64,000 bases of DNA from Lewinella sp039816955. GTDB taxonomy: Bacteria > Bacteroidota > Bacteroidia > Chitinophagales > Saprospiraceae. The notes beneath the pieces are model-generated. The model made no database searches. It was not told the DNA's origin and saw only the letters and a program-made list of their open reading frames with translations. The position numbers and the translations under genes are program-made. Shown piece by piece: positions 16,894 through 25,568 of this stretch. Each line of letters begins with the position of its first letter. Within the stretch, counting starts at the first letter, position 1. The stretch spans positions 12,234 to 76,233 of the forward strand of contig JBCBWU010000002.1 in the NCBI GenBank assembly GCA_039816955.1. Reading direction: 5' to 3'.

Positions 16894-19260
16894 ATGAACA
16901 AGTTTTACTTTCTACTTAGCACGCTCTTGATGCTCAGTTGGACAGCTAATGCCCAGTTGGACAATATTACTGGCGTTACGCTTACTTTTACCCCTACCTC
17001 GGGTTCAGCAGTAGTAGCTACTGCCAGCGATAGCGGTGGCGGGTTGGCTGTGGATGGCCCCGTAACCCTTATGGAAAGTACTGATTATGCGGTGACCGTA
17101 GCGGTGCAAAGTGGATCAGATGATATTACTAGCCAGATTAGTGACGATGCGGAGAACCACCAGATCTTCTTCGAGATCATGAGTAGCATCTTCGCGGGTG
17201 ATGTTAATACCTTGGATACGGATAGCAATGGCCTGCCTTTAGGCTTGAGCAATGAGACAACTACCGAATGTACTGAGGACGGCACTGTTAGTGGAATGCT
17301 CCGTGTACAGTTGGCTGATTTGACTGGTATGAAGACGGCCTCTTCTACTCTAGGCGATGGTACAGCTCTATTCGACTTAAGCTGGATGATTAATGTTGAG
17401 GATGACCCAGATGCTCCACCATGTGAGAACGAGGAAGAGGTGATTACCGATGTAACGCTAATCTTTACACCAGTTGCTGGAGGTACTCCCGTAACTGCCA
17501 GTGCCCAGGATCCAGATGGTGAAGGACCACTTGATCTTCAGATTCTCGATGATATTGAATTACTAGAAAGTACAGAGTACGTTTTAACTTTTGAGTTGCT
17601 CAACTCTATTGAAGGTGAGGATATCACCGAAGAGATTGAAGAAGAAGATGATGAGCACCAGTTCTTCTTTGCCTTCACGGATGAGATTTTCGTGAGCCCT
17701 GCGGGTGATGGTAACGTAGATAACCGCGATGATCCATTGAACTATGATGATATGGACGAAAACGGTTTGCCGGTAGGTTTGGTTACTTCTTGGGAAACAG
17801 AATGTGACGAAGAAACTTCTACGGGTACCTTCCGCGTAATTCTGAAGCACCAGCCCGGTATCAAGTCTGATATGTCGACTGTAAATGACGGTGGTACTGA
17901 TATTGACCTGGAATTTGTAATCAATGTAAATGATGATCCAGATGCACCACCATGTGAGAACGAGGAAGAGGTGATCACTGATGTTACCTTGACTTTTACA
18001 CCAGTTGATGGTGGTACTCCGGTTACGGCTGCGGCCCAAGATCCAGACGGTGAAGGCCCACTTGATCTACAGATTCTTGACGACATTGAACTCCTGGAAA
18101 GTACCGAGTATACCCTGACTGTTGAACTGTTCAATTCGATCGAAGGTGAGGATATCACTGAGGAGATCATGGAAGAAGATGACGAGCACCAGTTCTTCTT
18201 TGCGTTCACCGACGAGATTTTCACTAGCCCTGCTGGTGATGGTAACGTAGATAACCGCGATGATCCATTGAACTACAATGATATGGACGAAAACGGTTTA
18301 CCAGTAGGTTTGTCTACTTCTTGGGAAACAGAGTGTGACGAAGAAACTTCAACTGGTACTTTCCGGATCATCCTTAAGCACCAGCCCGGTATCAAGTCTG
18401 ATATGTCAACTGCGCAAGACGGTGGTACTGATATCGATCTCGAATTTGTAATCAACGTAAACGAAGATCCAGATGCTCCACCGTGTGAGAACGAGGAAGA
18501 GGTAATTACTGATGTTACTTTGACCTTTACTCCTACAGGTGGTGGTCCAGTAGTTCAAGCTGCCGCCCAGGATCCAGATGGTGAAGGCCCACTTGACTTG
18601 CAGATTCTTGATGCTATTAATCTGAACTTGAGCACAGAGTACACCTTGACCGTAGAGTTGTTCAACTCTATCGAAGGTGAGGATATCACCGAAGAGATCA
18701 TGGAAGAAGATGATGAGCACCAGTTCTTCTTTGAGTTTACCAACGACTTTTTCGCTAGCCCTACTGGAGACGGTAATGCCGACAACCGCGATGATGATAT
18801 CAACTACAATGATATGGACGAAAACGGTTTGCCAGTAGGTCTGTCAACCAACTGGACTGCCGGTGATATGATGAATAGCGGTACCTTCCGGATCGTCTTG
18901 AAGCACCAGCCAGGTATTAAGTCGGACATGTCCACTATCAACGATGGTGGTACCGATATTGACCTGACGTTTGATATCAACAGTATCCTGGTAAATGTGG
19001 ATGATCTGCAAGATCGCTTGAAGGCACAATTGATCCTTGCGCCTAACCCCGCACGTGATCTGTTGAATTGGCAGTTGAATACGGAAGAGGTGATCAATGA
19101 CCCACTGGAGGTACGCATCATCACCATGACCGGACAGGTAGTACAATCTTACAGTGCACAAGAGACCGAAATTGACCTGAGTCAGTTGCCAGCTGGTAGC
19201 TACATCTTCCAGTTGCAAGCTGGTCAGGCGATGGTGAACAAGCGCTTCATCAAGATCTAA
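16894..19260 (+). CDS. T9SS-exported protein with four tandem HQFFF domains
   Basis: A 788-residue acidic surface or secreted protein. It has a signal peptide (residues 1-21), four related domains, and a C-terminal type IX sorting domain (LAPNPARDLLNWQL to VNKRFIKI). Domains 2, 3 and 4 start at bases 17449, 17980 and 18511, an exact 531-base (177-residue) period; domain 1 is diverged and shorter (from residue 27). Each copy carries EDDEHQFFF, GDGNxDNRDD, MDENGLPVGL and LKHQPGIKSDM, and domains are linked by DPDAPPCENEEE. Single-domain lipoproteins with HQ-FF and LRHQP-like motifs occur near TonB receptors in Bacteroidota (recollection). The His/Asp/Glu/Cys content and Zur-like promoter suggest metal binding or delivery to the receptor; this is inference. 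Confidence 0.8.
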   Translation: MNKFYFLLSTLLMLSWTANAQLDNITGVTLTFTPTSGSAVVATASDSGGGLAVDGPVTLMESTDYAVTVAVQSGSDDITSQISDDAENHQIFFEIMSSIFAGDVNTLDTDSNGLPLGLSNETTTECTEDGTVSGMLRVQLADLTGMKTASSTLGDGTALFDLSWMINVEDDPDAPPCENEEEVITDVTLIFTPVAGGTPVTASAQDPDGEGPLDLQILDDIELLESTEYVLTFELLNSIEGEDITEEIEEEDDEHQFFFAFTDEIFVSPAGDGNVDNRDDPLNYDDMDENGLPVGLVTSWETECDEETSTGTFRVILKHQPGIKSDMSTVNDGGTDIDLEFVINVNDDPDAPPCENEEEVITDVTLTFTPVDGGTPVTAAAQDPDGEGPLDLQILDDIELLESTEYTLTVELFNSIEGEDITEEIMEEDDEHQFFFAFTDEIFTSPAGDGNVDNRDDPLNYNDMDENGLPVGLSTSWETECDEETSTGTFRIILKHQPGIKSDMSTAQDGGTDIDLEFVINVNEDPDAPPCENEEEVITDVTLTFTPTGGGPVVQAAAQDPDGEGPLDLQILDAINLNLSTEYTLTVELFNSIEGEDITEEIMEEDDEHQFFFEFTNDFFASPTGDGNADNRDDDINYNDMDENGLPVGLSTNWTAGDMMNSGTFRIVLKHQPGIKSDMSTINDGGTDIDLTFDINSILVNVDDLQDRLKAQLILAPNPARDLLNWQLNTEEVINDPLEVRIITMTGQVVQSYSAQETEIDLSQLPAGSYIFQLQAGQAMVNKRFIKI
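17449..18985 (+). repeat. 531-base in-frame tandem repeat, about three copies
   Basis: Copies start at 17449, 17980 and 18511 with no length change between the first two; the third is shorter, ending before the sorting domain. Most differences are at third codon positions, so the domains were duplicated recently but are kept by selection on protein sequence. A diverged fourth relative lies upstream from 16972. Confidence 0.85.
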
Positions 19261-19291
19261 GAATCACAATTTCGATTTTTTTCCTGAATTG

Positions 19292-19327
19292 AAGGAGGCA
19301 GCCCACCCTCGGGCTGACCTCCTTTTC
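19292..19327 (+). terminator. Intrinsic terminator of the repeat protein gene
   Basis: AAGGAGG and AGCCC pair with GGGCT and CCTCCTT around the loop ACCCTC, followed by a short T run. It lies 31 bases after the stop codon. It separates the repeat protein gene from the regulator gene. Confidence 0.8.
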
Positions 19328-19442
19328 TTCCAAGTTTATGCCTTTATAGCGGTGCCGTTTTTCCTACAGCAGTTTCATTTGGCACGATAGAATTTTGCTA
19401 ACGATCAGATTACTTATTGCCAATACGATTAAGCAAACGAAT

Positions 19443-19862
19443 ATGGAAAAGCAATCTGTTTCTATTTTGAAAAAGTACGGACTGCGCGTGACACTCGTGC
19501 GCGATAAAGTCCTGGAGCTTTTCCTGGCATCAGCCAAAACAGCCCTTTCTAATGCCGATATAGAGCGGCATTTTGATCGTATAGACCGGATTACGCTCTA
19601 CCGTACGCTACGTACATTCGAGAAGAAAGGTCTCATTCATCAGGTATTCGATAATAGTGGTATTCCGAAGTATGCTGCTGGTTCAGAACAACAGTTGGAA
19701 CAGAAGCATAATGATGAGCACGTTCATTTTCACTGTGTGAAATGTGAAAAAACCGTTTGCCTAGAAAACACGGTTTTACCCAACGTCAAAACACCAGAAG
19801 GATTCCAAATTGAAGAAAAGCATCTAGTGCTATCCGGTACTTGTGATAGCTGTAGCGAATAG
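19443..19862 (+). CDS. Fur/Zur-family metal-dependent repressor
   Basis: A 139-residue Fur-family regulator starting at 19443 (MEKQSVSILKKYGLRVT). The winged-helix part ends with RITLYRTLRTFEKKGLIHQV, the family's recognition helix region. The metal sites are visible: HVHFHCVKCEKTVC gives His93/95/97 and Cys98-x2-Cys101, and TCDSC gives Cys134-x2-Cys137, the structural zinc site. The family includes Fur, Zur, Mur and PerR. Zur is favoured because CobW GTPase and MerC genes lie in the same island and TGCAA palindromes precede two of its promoters. It has its own short intergenic region and no palindrome of that type in front. Confidence 0.87.
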   Translation: MEKQSVSILKKYGLRVTLVRDKVLELFLASAKTALSNADIERHFDRIDRITLYRTLRTFEKKGLIHQVFDNSGIPKYAAGSEQQLEQKHNDEHVHFHCVKCEKTVCLENTVLPNVKTPEGFQIEEKHLVLSGTCDSCSE

Positions 19863-19880
19863 ATGGGGTAGCATTAGCAA

Positions 19881-19908
19881 AGCTTAATGCCCAATTATTG
19901 GGTAAGCT
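19881..19908. terminator. Nested palindrome after the regulator gene
   Basis: AGCTTA and TAAGCT form outer arms around CCCAAT-T-ATTGGG. It starts 19 bases after the stop of the regulator gene. No strong T tract follows on the plus strand, so its role as terminator is plausible but not certain. Confidence 0.45.
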
Positions 19909-19986
19909 AAGAATATTACCACTCTAACGATTTTGGAACGGGGCTAATATGATTGCAAAGCCATTGCAGGCCCACGCTCACTTTAC

Positions 19987-21345
19987 TTATACTTCGTACT
20001 CAGAAGGATCAATTACGATTCGGCCCCCATTGGCGTTTATCGCTTCGTGAATCTTGTAGATGCAAACTTCCGATTTGTAGGAGGTGATAGCATCGTAATT
20101 GAGGGTTTCTTCACCGCGTACAGTCTCCACAAAATTGTAAAGGTGGGCCGTGTGAGCTTGTAAGTTGTACACCCGGTCCATATCTACCATGTTTTTGATG
20201 TCATAGCTGATCTGCGGTGCTGTTTCCTTGATGCCGGAGTCACCAACTTCTTCTTCCCGGTACTTTTGCATATCGGCTAGGTTGGAGATGTAACCGGCGT
20301 CGATGTATCGCTGCCAGCGCTTGGCCTTTACCCTTGATTCGCGGTAGATCTTATTGTCCTTGCCTTCTGAAATGATAAAGGCTCCATCATCACCGATGAA
20401 GCGTTCGTATACACCAATAGCCCGGGAGTTAGAGATATTTTCGTAAATACCAATAGCTGGTCCTTTCGGCGTATCATACTCCAGTATGGTCGCCATGGTG
20501 TCGGCCTGCTCGTACTTAAAATAAGAGTTGTTTCCGGTGGCGTATACCGTATGTGGGTAGGCGCCCAGGAACCAGTTGAAGATATCAATTTGGTGGGAGC
20601 CTAAATCGGATACTACGCCACCACCCAGTTCTTTATAGTTGCGCCAGTTGTAGACTTGGTCTACCGTTTTGAAACCGTAGCGTTCCAACTGCTTAATCTT
20701 GAACCTGTCCCGTTTATTAGGTTGCTGTGTCCAGATTCGGGAGCGATTCCACTGACCGACGGCGTGGGTGAGCCGGCCAAACATATTTTCTTTTTCCAGA
20801 AGCACCTGATGGGTGAACCGGTAGCGATCGTTGCTGCGTCTTTGACGACCGATCTGCAGGAGCATCCCGGTTCGTTTCATGCCTTCTGCCATTTTACGGG
20901 CGTCCTCCATATTGTTAGACATGGCCTTCTCGCAGTATACGTGCAGTCCCGCCTCCATAGCGTCAACGGCATGCTGCATATGCCAGAAATCGGGAGTGGT
21001 TAGTACCACTGCGTCCAGTTCTTCTTTTTCCAGCATTTCGTAAAAGTCTTCGTAGGTCTGCACCTCGACACCGTAATCTTCCTTGAATTGAGCCGCGGCG
21101 TCCTCGCGACGTGAGGGGATAATATCACAAACGGCGACCAAGTGGGCACTTGGTATCTTGGGAATGTTACTGAAAATTACTCCACGGCCACGCCCTCCAC
21201 AGCCAACTACGCCCAGACGCACCTTTTGATTGATAGACATGGTACTGGCTTTCAAATTAAGCGGACGCCCCAGTACTAAGCCCGCCCCGATAGCGGAAGT
21301 GGTACGAATAAATTTGCGACGATTAGGATTGGAAGAACTACGCAT
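19987..21345 (-). CDS. Gfo/Idh/MocA family oxidoreductase with Tat-like signal
   Basis: A 452-residue NAD(P)-dependent oxidoreductase. The start at 21345 gives MRSSSNPNRRKFIRTTSAIGAGLVLG, a twin-arginine signal (RRKF), so the protein is probably exported folded with its cofactor. The Rossmann motif is LGVVGCGGRGRG, followed by the family's VLTTPDFWHMQHAVDAMEAGLHVYCEKAMS (the EK motif) and the C-terminal sheet domain beginning near GGGVVSDLGSHQIDIFNWF. Substrates are sugars or derivatives; the exact one is not shown. It lies 17 bases downstream of the ApbE-type gene and is likely co-transcribed. Confidence 0.9.
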   Translation of the reverse strand: MRSSSNPNRRKFIRTTSAIGAGLVLGRPLNLKASTMSINQKVRLGVVGCGGRGRGVIFSNIPKIPSAHLVAVCDIIPSRREDAAAQFKEDYGVEVQTYEDFYEMLEKEELDAVVLTTPDFWHMQHAVDAMEAGLHVYCEKAMSNNMEDARKMAEGMKRTGMLLQIGRQRRSNDRYRFTHQVLLEKENMFGRLTHAVGQWNRSRIWTQQPNKRDRFKIKQLERYGFKTVDQVYNWRNYKELGGGVVSDLGSHQIDIFNWFLGAYPHTVYATGNNSYFKYEQADTMATILEYDTPKGPAIGIYENISNSRAIGVYERFIGDDGAFIISEGKDNKIYRESRVKAKRWQRYIDAGYISNLADMQKYREEEVGDSGIKETAPQISYDIKNMVDMDRVYNLQAHTAHLYNFVETVRGEETLNYDAITSYKSEVCIYKIHEAINANGGRIVIDPSEYEV

Positions 21346-21362
21346 TATGGACACGGTTATGG

Positions 21363-22295
21363 TTACGGATCTAAAGGTACATTTTCGGGGCCTACAAAAG
21401 TAAGTTTCCCCTCCAGACTGTAGGCTACCCAACTAATTTCTGCTAACTGATCTACCAGCTCAGCAATTTCGGAGGGTGGCAAAAGGAATAAACCAGTGGA
21501 AAGCGCATCGGAATAGGCGGCAATTGGGCTGGCTACCCAGAGCCGCTCATACTGGCTCACTCCGGAATTGCGTCCGGTACGAGGATCAAAGATATGGTGT
21601 CCCTGGTGAAAGGTACCCGATGCACTAACGGCGATATCGGTAAGTAGGAGAAGGTGCCGGTCTTGGGCACTAGCAATGGCGAACTGCCAGTTGCTTCGGT
21701 CTGTATTAGCGGCCCCACGTATCAGTAGCGTACTGTCTCCGGCGCTAATGGTGTAGTTCTCAATTTCCATTTCCGCTAGCAATAGCCCCAGTTGGTCGAG
21801 TGCATAACCTTTCCCAATTCCACCCAGGTCAAAGCGCATACCCGCTTGTACACAGTATAGGCGAGGGTGTTCGGGATCAAGATACAGGCTGGCTGCGGCT
21901 TTGGTGGCTTGCGTTTGCTCCAGGGCGCGTTCCACTTCGTAGGCATTGAGGATACCTTGTTTACCCGCACGAAAAATGTCAACGTGCTCCGCGACTCCAA
22001 TATCAAAAGTGCCGCCCGTCCACATTTGTACTTCGATGGCCTGGCGCAGTACATTCCAGGTTTCGCGCTCCAGCATCAACTCCTGACCAGCGGTGAGCCG
22101 GTTAATCCTGCTGATTTCGCTATCGGGAATAAAACGGCTCAGTGTATTTTCTAAATAATCAAGACGCGCAAAGCAGCGGTCCGCTGCTCCAGCAGCGTAG
22201 TCGGCCGTTTCTCCAGCAATAGTAAGCTGGAAACGGGTAGCCATTGCTTGATGCTCAAAGTGGTACACGCTGCGAAGATAGTACCGGGAAGGCAC
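21363..22295 (-). CDS. ApbE-type FAD:protein FMN transferase
   Basis: A 310-residue flavin transferase family protein. Landmarks are HFEHQAMATRFQL at the N-terminus, RFDLGGIGKGYALDQLGLLL, ISAGDSTLLIRG and SASGTFHQGHHIFDPRTGRN, the metal/FAD-binding regions. It starts with GTG at 22295; an ATG at 22244 would cut into the conserved AMATRF block, so GTG is preferred. There is no signal peptide or lipobox, unlike many ApbE proteins, so it may act in the cytoplasm. ApbE attaches FMN to target proteins by a phosphoester bond. No Nqr/Rnf target is nearby; its partner is the Gfo/Idh gene. Confidence 0.87.
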   Translation of the reverse strand: MPSRYYLRSVYHFEHQAMATRFQLTIAGETADYAAGAADRCFARLDYLENTLSRFIPDSEISRINRLTAGQELMLERETWNVLRQAIEVQMWTGGTFDIGVAEHVDIFRAGKQGILNAYEVERALEQTQATKAAASLYLDPEHPRLYCVQAGMRFDLGGIGKGYALDQLGLLLAEMEIENYTISAGDSTLLIRGAANTDRSNWQFAIASAQDRHLLLLTDIAVSASGTFHQGHHIFDPRTGRNSGVSQYERLWVASPIAAYSDALSTGLFLLPPSEIAELVDQLAEISWVAYSLEGKLTFVGPENVPLDP

Positions 22296-22597
22296 ATTTT
22301 TAGCTTACGATTGTAGAACCAGGTTAAACGCATCAAATGGAAAGCACTGTAATTTTTGCACTATCATGTGTGGCGGGTGGGTGTCCCGGTACTGTTTGAC
22401 CGGAGGGAGTTTAGCGGGACGAGCATTTTTTGGTTCGTTTTTGTTGCGATTGACAAAAATGAACAAACGCCATATTTGGAATACTACCTTAAAGTTACAG
22501 AATACTGCTCTCATGGGCAGAGGTGATTTTGATGCGTTTAACCTGTTGTAGAACCTGAAATAGTAAGTGATGAGGTGGATTTTTACGGAAGGAGCAC

Positions 22598-22735
22598 ATG
22601 TGCGGTGAGAACGTCAATGAGTGGCTACGCCAGCGATCAATACTAATGACCGAAGAACAGCAGCGCTTGTTTGATAATCCGTTTTTGGAAATGATCGGAC
22701 TTGCAAGTCCGGCAGCGGAGCCTACGATTGTCTAA
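22598..22735 (+). CDS. Possible 45-residue protein
   Basis: A short open frame (MCGENVNEWLRQRS...AEPTIV) with AAGGAG six bases ahead of the ATG, unusual here because Bacteroidota rarely use Shine-Dalgarno sequences. Its C-terminal half (TEEQQRLFDNPFLEMIGL) looks protein-like, but I recognise no family. The surrounding 22296-22844 stretch holds no other gene that I can support. It may be a gene remnant. Confidence 0.3.
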   Translation: MCGENVNEWLRQRSILMTEEQQRLFDNPFLEMIGLASPAAEPTIV

Positions 22736-22844
22736 GGACGGTCGGGAAGCAACGAAAAAACGACTTTTTCAGTAGTAGGGAAGTAGAATTTTGGAACTTC
22801 TATTCAGGGGCCATTGTACCTAGTTTAGAATGGACTAATTTCAA

Positions 22845-23447
22845 GTGTATTTTTACGATATTAGCCCACGCAAAATTCAACTTCCTTTGTCTACTCCTAA
22901 ATCGACCTTTTATTACGAGCTGGTGCAGGAAATGGATTGGTCTGATCTGCAAAACTTCTGGCAGCAAATTCGCCGAAAGAAGACGGGACCTACCTGGCCA
23001 CCGGGCAAGGCTTTGGAGTATCTGATCATGCGCGGCTTTGAATTGGAGGGCGCTAAAGTCGTTTACCCTTTCGAGGTGCATAAACAAAGTGAAGTCATCG
23101 AACAGATTGACGGGCTTATCTTTTGGGAGAACTTTGTGGCCCTCGTGGAGTGCAAAGATGTAAAGAGTGCGATTAATTTTGATCCGATTGCGAAGCTGCG
23201 CAATCGACTGTTGAATCGGCCTTCACAAGTTATTGGTTGCTTCTTCAGTATGGCTGGTTACACTGAGCCAGCGAAGATCCTGGCGGAGCATTTGGCACCA
23301 CAAACCATCCTCCTGTGGGAACAATACGATATTGACTTTTCGTTGAAAAATCGCTATTTTTGTAGAGGCCTCGAGAAAAAATATCAAGAGTGTGTAATGT
23401 CCGGAAGACCGGATTTTAATTTAATTGAGTTATTAACGGATGAATAA
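22845..23447 (+). CDS. PD-(D/E)xK nuclease-like protein
   Basis: A 200-residue protein starting at GTG (22845), nine bases after an in-frame stop. The middle holds a restriction-endonuclease-like core: Glu58 in ALEYLIMRGFE, Asp89 in EQIDGLIFW and Glu102-x-Lys104 in LVECKD, which gives the pattern E...D...ExK of Mrr/REase-like folds. The following KLRNRLLNRP helix also fits that fold. Its last 8 bases overlap the next gene, so the two are translationally coupled. The pair could be a small defence or DNA-processing module. No methyltransferase is nearby, so a classical restriction system is unlikely. Confidence 0.6.
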   Translation: MYFYDISPRKIQLPLSTPKSTFYYELVQEMDWSDLQNFWQQIRRKKTGPTWPPGKALEYLIMRGFELEGAKVVYPFEVHKQSEVIEQIDGLIFWENFVALVECKDVKSAINFDPIAKLRNRLLNRPSQVIGCFFSMAGYTEPAKILAEHLAPQTILLWEQYDIDFSLKNRYFCRGLEKKYQECVMSGRPDFNLIELLTDE

Positions 23448-23991
23448 CCTGAATGGATTATATATCGTCACCGAGTGGGACTTCGACAAGGAGTTGGTGG
23501 AAATGGTCCTGCCCGGCGAGTACCGCGACAAGGTGAAGGTGATGTCTGCCGGTGGCTATTCTTCAGCTCTTTCTTTGGCACGCTCTATTCTTTCGGCCCG
23601 GCACCAAGCTAATACTATTCTAGTGGTAGATGCCGATTTCAATGATCCAAAAGATGTGGAGGAGCGCGAAGATTTCATCCGCGCCTACATGCACCGCAGT
23701 ACCACTGATGATCGCTTCGCTATTCTGATGCAACGTCCGGAAATAGAAGCCGTTTTCTTTGAGGATAAAGGAGCATTGGAAAACCTTACCGGGCGCACCT
23801 TCACAGATCTGGAATTCCAATTGGCAAAAGACAATCCAAAGCAGAACTTACTCAACTTCCTTTCTCTACCCCAAGAAGACAAAGGACAGCTGCTGGACAA
23901 GGCACGGGCTAACGAGGATATTGAAGCAGAATTGAAAGCTTCTAGCTTGTCCAATACATTATCTGAGGCTATTCGTCGTTTCCTAAACTAG
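23440..23991 (+). CDS. TOPRIM-like protein, partner of the nuclease-like gene
   Basis: A 183-residue protein. It begins GLYIVTEWDFDKELVEMVL, where Glu12 and following acids resemble the first TOPRIM motif, and continues with ILVVDADFNDP, giving the DxD motif at Asp64/Asp66. Next is MQRPEIEAVFFED, similar to the PEIEAW-type segment of TOPRIM/DUF3226-like and OLD-associated proteins. The C-terminal third is helical with no known domain. It overlaps the nuclease-like gene by 8 bases (ATGAATAA). Similar TOPRIM proteins act in phage defence with a partner; that is a family analogy only. Confidence 0.6.
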   Translation: MNNLNGLYIVTEWDFDKELVEMVLPGEYRDKVKVMSAGGYSSALSLARSILSARHQANTILVVDADFNDPKDVEEREDFIRAYMHRSTTDDRFAILMQRPEIEAVFFEDKGALENLTGRTFTDLEFQLAKDNPKQNLLNFLSLPQEDKGQLLDKARANEDIEAELKASSLSNTLSEAIRRFLN

Positions 23992-24179
23992 GTCTTCTCC
24001 GAAATAAATAGCTGCAGTCGACAAGACGCATTGCGATGTGTTTTACCACTAACTTGGTATGCAGGTATTGCATTTTCCTGCTTTTTTCGGACCTGCTTCT
24101 TTCCTTCAATTTGCGTGCTATTGTTTTCCTTTGCGTAGAGAATGACCTGCTGCAGCACAGGGGCAAAATATTAGTAAGT

Positions 24180-25568
24180 ATGAGAACATTCCCTTCCGAC
24201 TTTATCTGGGGTACCGCTACCTCTTCTTACCAAATTGAAGGCGGCTGGAATGCCGATGGTAAAGGCCCCTCTATTTGGGACGCTTTTACCCAAATTCCCG
24301 GCCGTATCCACGAGGGCGAAACCGGAAACGAAGCCTGCGATCATTACCATCGCTTTCGCGAAGATGTGCAGCTGATGAAGCAATTGGGCGTAAATGCTTA
24401 CCGCTTCTCTATTGCTTGGTCCAGAATTTTACCGGATGGTACCACCGAGAGTATTAATCAAGCGGGTATCCAGTTCTACAGCGACCTTATTGACGAGCTG
24501 TTGGCAAACGGCATTCAGCCTTGGGTGACGCTCTACCACTGGGATTTACCTCTGGCACTGGAGATGCAGAAGGATGGCTGGCTCAATCCACAAATTGCCG
24601 ATGCTTTTGCCGACTATGCTGCCGTTTGTTTTGAACACTTTGGAGATCGAGTCAAGAATTGGATCACACTGAACGAGCCTTGGGTAGTAGCAGTGCTGGG
24701 TTATGGGCAAGGTGTTTTTGCTCCTGGCCGAACATCCAATAGTGAGCCCTACCTGGCAGCGCATCACCTGATACTGGCACACGCTAAGGCCGTTGATGTA
24801 TACCGCAGGCAGTTCAAAACCCAACAAGCTGGACAAATAGGCATGAGCAACAACTGCGATTGGCGCGAACCACTCACCGATACTCCCACTGATCGTGAGG
24901 CCGCAGAACGTGCACTGGAGTTCTTTGTGTCCTGGTTTGCCGATCCCGTATACCTAGGCCGCTATCCCCAATGTATGATTGATCGTCTTGGAGATCGCTT
25001 GCCCACCTTCAGTGAAGAGGAAATGGCCCTCATCCATGGATCTAGCGATTTCTTCGGACTAAACCACTACACGACCATGCTGGCCGCAGATTCGGGCGGG
25101 GAAGTGGTACAAGGTAATGTATACGGTAATGGCGGTTTGTCAGAGGACCAGGATGTCGTTTTACAACAAGATCCTTCCTGGCAATTGACTAAGATGCAGT
25201 GGGCCATTGTGCCTTGGGGTTGTAAGAAACTCCTTCATTGGCTATCGCAACGCTACGGTAATCCACCCATTATTATTACCGAAAATGGCGGCGCTTTTCC
25301 AGATGAGTTCAAGGACGGCCAGGTAGATGATCAAGATCGGCTCCACTTTGTCAAATCCTATCTGGCGGCCTGCCACGAAGCCATTGAGGAAGGAGTGAAC
25401 CTTAGGGGATACATGCTCTGGTCCTTCATGGATAACTTTGAATGGGCTTCCGGTTACAGCAAGCGCTTTGGTATTCACTACGTTGACTTTGAAACCAAGC
25501 AACGGACTCCTAAGGCTTCGGCCCTTTGGTACCGGGATATGATTGCTAAGAATGGTTTTGAGGATTAA
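24180..25568 (+). CDS. GH1 beta-glucosidase
   Basis: A 462-residue glycoside hydrolase family 1 enzyme starting at 24180 (MRTFPSDFIWGTATSSYQIEG). The acid/base residue is Glu166 in TLNEPW and the nucleophile Glu368 in ITENGG. Other GH1 marks are YRFSIAWSRI, LYHWDLPLAL, and the end region WSFMDNFEWASGYSKRFG. There is no signal peptide, so it should cleave beta-glucosides such as cellobiose in the cytoplasm. It has no sugar transporter or regulator next to it. Its stop overlaps the convergent next gene by 4 bases. Confidence 0.95.
   Translation: MRTFPSDFIWGTATSSYQIEGGWNADGKGPSIWDAFTQIPGRIHEGETGNEACDHYHRFREDVQLMKQLGVNAYRFSIAWSRILPDGTTESINQAGIQFYSDLIDELLANGIQPWVTLYHWDLPLALEMQKDGWLNPQIADAFADYAAVCFEHFGDRVKNWITLNEPWVVAVLGYGQGVFAPGRTSNSEPYLAAHHLILAHAKAVDVYRRQFKTQQAGQIGMSNNCDWREPLTDTPTDREAAERALEFFVSWFADPVYLGRYPQCMIDRLGDRLPTFSEEEMALIHGSSDFFGLNHYTTMLAADSGGEVVQGNVYGNGGLSEDQDVVLQQDPSWQLTKMQWAIVPWGCKKLLHWLSQRYGNPPIIITENGGAFPDEFKDGQVDDQDRLHFVKSYLAACHEAIEEGVNLRGYMLWSFMDNFEWASGYSKRFGIHYVDFETKQRTPKASALWYRDMIAKNGFED

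Noticed and set aside
17584..18803. Long minus-strand open frames opposite the repeat protein
   Set aside because: They arise three times with the same period because they mirror the repeats; they are Ser/Ile-rich and have no motif, signal or promoter.
19987..22295. Nqr/Rnf flavin-transfer locus because of the ApbE gene
   Set aside because: No Nqr or Rnf subunit is present; the partner is a Gfo/Idh protein.
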